Assembly: GCA_032173965.1 (NCBI GenBank)
Contig: CM063292.1
Span: 4,850,001 to 4,914,000, forward strand
Direction of reading: 5' to 3'
DNA length: 64,000 nt
DNA from: Sitta carolinensis
Lineage: Eukaryota; Chordata; Aves; Passeriformes; Sittidae
Of the stretch, positions 62,090 to 64,000 are shown piece after piece; position 1 is the stretch's first letter; each line of letters begins with the position of its first letter. The position numbers and the translations under genes are program-made. The notes under the pieces were generated by a model. It worked only from the letters and a program-made list of their open reading frames with translations, did no database searches and was not told the origin of the DNA.

Positions 62090-62475
62090 CTGAATCACAG
62101 GCTACCCTGAGTTGGAAAGGATCCACAAGGACCAGAGTGCAACTCCCAGCCCCGTGCAGGACACGCCGAGAATTCCACCGGGTGGCCGAGTGTGTCACCC
62201 CAACACTTGTTGAGCTCTGTCAGGCTCGGTGCTGTGAGCACTGTCCTGGGGAGCCTGTTCCAGGGCTCAACCCTCCCGCTGCAGGGAATACCTTTTCCTG
62301 ATATCCAGTTTAAACCTCCCCTGACACAGCCTCATGCCATTCCCTGGGATCCTATCGCTGGTCGTTAGAGATCACTGCCTGCCTCTCCTAATCCCCTCAC
62401 GAGAGAGTCGTACACTGCGATGAGTCCCCCCCCTCAGCTTCCTGTTCTTCAGGCTGAACAGACCAAGTCACGTCC
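62090..62475 (-). mobile_element. CR1 LINE 3' part, antisense to plus strand
   Basis: TGAATCACAGGCTACCCTGA, GTTGGAAAGGATCCACAAGG, GGGGAGCCTGTTCCAGGGCT and CTTCAGGCTGAACAGACCAA are reversed CR1 sequence. It lies between the CENPN start exon and the shared promoter, in the same strand sense as CENPN. Confidence 0.85.
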
Positions 62476-62514
62476 CGCCATTAGAAGTCTCCCATACTGA
62501 CCGAGGCCTGGCGC

Positions 62515-62850
62515 GAGCAGGGGGATGGAGCGCTGGTGCCGCCCCGGGCTGTGGCTGTGGCTGTCACTGTCGCTGTGGCTGTCGCTGTGGCTGTGTGTCC
62601 GCTCCGCTGTGTGCGGGCCCTCGGGCACGGCGGACGGGCGCGCACAACCCGTGACCGAGCGCGCCCGCCGCGGCCATCTTTCGAACCGACCAATCAGCCC
62701 CGCGCCGCGCCCCGCCTACCCAATCACAGCGCTCCCCGCCTGCAGCCCCGCCCCGCGCCGGCGCGGTGCGCGCCCTGCGCTCTGAGGCGGCTTCCGGCCG
62801 AGGCAGTGCGCCCGCCCCGCGCCGGGGTGAGTGAGGGTGGGCGGCCTTCG
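62515..62850. promoter_or_regulatory. bidirectional CpG promoter, CENPN (minus) and CMC2 (plus)
   Basis: GC-rich block with two CCAAT boxes in the same orientation (62690-62694 and 62720-62724), a YY1-type GCCATCTT at 62673-62680 and an ETS-like CTTCCGG near 62790. No TATA box. This is the usual make-up of a head-to-head housekeeping promoter. CENPN and CMC2 share such a promoter in mammals as I recall. A minus-strand GTCAGT donor near 62499 could end the CENPN first exon. Confidence 0.65.
62785..62826 (+). other. CMC2: probable non-coding first exon of CMC2
   Basis: GC-rich sequence ends at an ideal donor (GGG|GTGAGTG, GT at 62827-62828) just downstream of the CCAAT boxes. The identity rests on conserved gene order only. 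No CMC2 coding sequence (a small twin CX9C protein of COX assembly) is visible before the window ends. The 5' limit is approximate. Confidence 0.4.
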
Positions 62851-62854
62851 GGCA

Positions 62855-63208
62855 GAGCCAGCGGGGAAGGGAGGGCTTCAGGGCAAAGGGGGTGTATAGG
62901 GAAACCCTCCTGCCCCGTGCCGAGCCAGCGGGGAGGGGAGGGCTTCAGGGCAAAGGGGGTGTATAGGGAAACCCTCCTGCCCCGTGCCGAGCCAGCGGGG
63001 AAGGGAGGGCTTCAGGGCAAAGGGGGTGTATAGGGAAACCCTCCTGCCCCGTGCGAGCAGCGGAGGAGGTTCAGCAAAGGCTGGGAGCACGGAGGAGGGC
63101 TTCAGGGCAAAGGGGGTGTATAGGGAAACCCTCCTGCCCCGTGCCGAGCCAGCGGAGAAGGGAGGGCTTCAGGCAAAGGGGGTGTATAGGGAAACCCTGC
63201 TCTCCTCC
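62855..63208. repeat. 67-bp minisatellite in presumed CMC2 intron 1
   Basis: Units start with GAGCCAGCGG at 62855, 62922, 62989 and 63146, with a divergent, longer unit starting at 63055. Each has GGGAGGGCTTCAGGGCAAAG, GGGGTGTATAGGGAAACCC and TCCTGCCCCGTGC. The first three are almost identical. Open frames across the array, on both strands, come from the repeat. Confidence 0.95.
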
Positions 63209-63209
63209 T

Positions 63210-63825
63210 GCCGCCTTCCCTCCCAACAGCCTGGGTCTGGGGGGGCCGTGCCGGGCCGAGCTCGTGTCCGCCTTCTGGGACTCTGCGGAGCTCGCGGAGG
63301 GCTTTGGCAGGGCAGGTGGGAGCGGGATCACGGGGCGTTCCTGTGCTGTGGCGGCCCTAGGCTGCTTTTCCCGTGTGTCTGTGTGTCCCGTCGCTTCTCT
63401 GAGGCCTCCCGGGAGCAGTGCGGAGCTGCGGACAGCGCGGGCTGGCCAGTGGGAGCCTCTCGCCGTAATCTGGTAACAGCAGCCGCGCAGCCCCTCGCCC
63501 CCCTTGGCAGAACCGAGCTATTAAACAATGGCTCCTAAACTTTGTGCCGAGTGCTCGCTGCCTTTCGTCACGGCAGCGGGCTGCTGGAGGGGTCCGAGCC
63601 TGTCTTTTCCAACATGGAAATGTGAGCCTCTTGCTCCGTTTCTCTCTGAAGGGGAAAAGCTGTTTTACAGCAAGCAAGAAGATTCTGATAGGCTCATAGA
63701 GGTGTTTTTGTTTTTTTTTTTAATTAATGGGATGGAATGAAGCCTGGTCTGCTGGATGCAGGTGAAGTACAAGAGCAGCTGGCAAAACAGGAATTTGGTG
63801 ACAGCACCTTGTCCTTATGTAATTG
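63210..63825 (+). other. presumed CMC2 intron, no feature recognised
   Basis: GC content falls from left to right. Short open frames have no recognisable domain, and no exon was found. Confidence 0.45.
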
Positions 63826-63905
63826 TAGAGTGATTTGGGTTGGAAGGAACGTTAAAGATCTGATTCCAACCCCTTGCCATAGGCAGGGGCGCCTTCCACT
63901 AGACA
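63826..63905 (-). mobile_element. short CR1 fragment, antisense
   Basis: AGAGTGATTTGGGTTGGAAG, then GAACGTTAAAGATCTGATTC and CCTTGCCATAGGCAGGGGCG, then CCTTCCACT: a heavily truncated CR1 3' end read backwards. Confidence 0.85.
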
Positions 63906-64000
63906 GTGCTTTAGTTTTATGCTGTCTGGATCTTGTCGTTCTTAACTGTATATTCTGCAAAGGCATAACAGGAATAGGAAGAGATAGCTTTAGTAATCTG

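Noticed and set aside
62536..63538. Open frames of 86-184 codons around the CMC2 first exon
   Set aside because: They derive from the CpG island and the 67-bp array, ignore the strong donor at 62827, and show no twin CX9C pattern.

Overview
This is vertebrate nuclear DNA, almost certainly from a bird. Genes are split into many short GT-AG exons, promoters are CpG islands, and the interspersed repeats are 5'-truncated CR1 LINE ends of the avian type. Gene order matches the human 16q23.2 block PKD1L2 - GCSH - ATMIN - CENPN - CMC2, read in reverse. In chicken I expect this block on chromosome 11 (recalled, not checked). The exact species cannot be read from the sequence.

Layout. (1) 182-8596, plus strand: the last eleven exons of PKD1L2, a polycystin-1-like channel gene whose 5' part lies left of the window. 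(2) 9494-16588, plus strand: GCSH, complete in five exons, starting under 0.9 kb after the PKD1L2 stop inside a repeat-rich CpG island. (3) 16.6-28.5 kb: no gene recognised; AT-rich, with long homopolymers and one small GC-rich patch near 20.4 kb. (4) 29159-30115, minus strand: an intact single-exon PPP1R3E-like glycogen-targeting subunit of protein phosphatase 1 in its own CpG island. (5) 30.6-42.9 kb: no confident gene; one orphan open exon-like segment at 35.9 kb; the left end of the ATMIN 3' UTR probably lies here. (6) 42948-52542, minus strand: ATMIN in four coding exons, with a one-base frame break in exon 4. (7) 55106-61910, minus strand: the ten coding exons of CENPN, all in frame. (8) 62.5-62.85 kb: a CpG-rich head-to-head promoter shared by CENPN and a plus-strand gene that by synteny is CMC2; only its non-coding first exon and part of intron 1, with a 67-bp minisatellite, are visible.

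The genes are not a functional cluster. They cover a ciliary/sensory-type channel (PKD1L2), mitochondrial glycine cleavage (GCSH), glycogen metabolism (PPP1R3E-like), a zinc-finger factor that senses and drives DYNLL1 (ATMIN), a CENP-A nucleosome reader (CENPN) and a mitochondrial COX assembly factor (CMC2). They are neighbours through old conserved synteny.

The most checkable observations are two separate one-base losses in or next to short G runs of the coding strand, in ATMIN exon 4 and in a PKD1L2 exon. They are either consensus errors or real lesions. Also notable are the PPP1R3E-like gene in the GCSH-ATMIN interval and the failure to find a C16orf46 homologue there. I see no convincing new biological system in this window.
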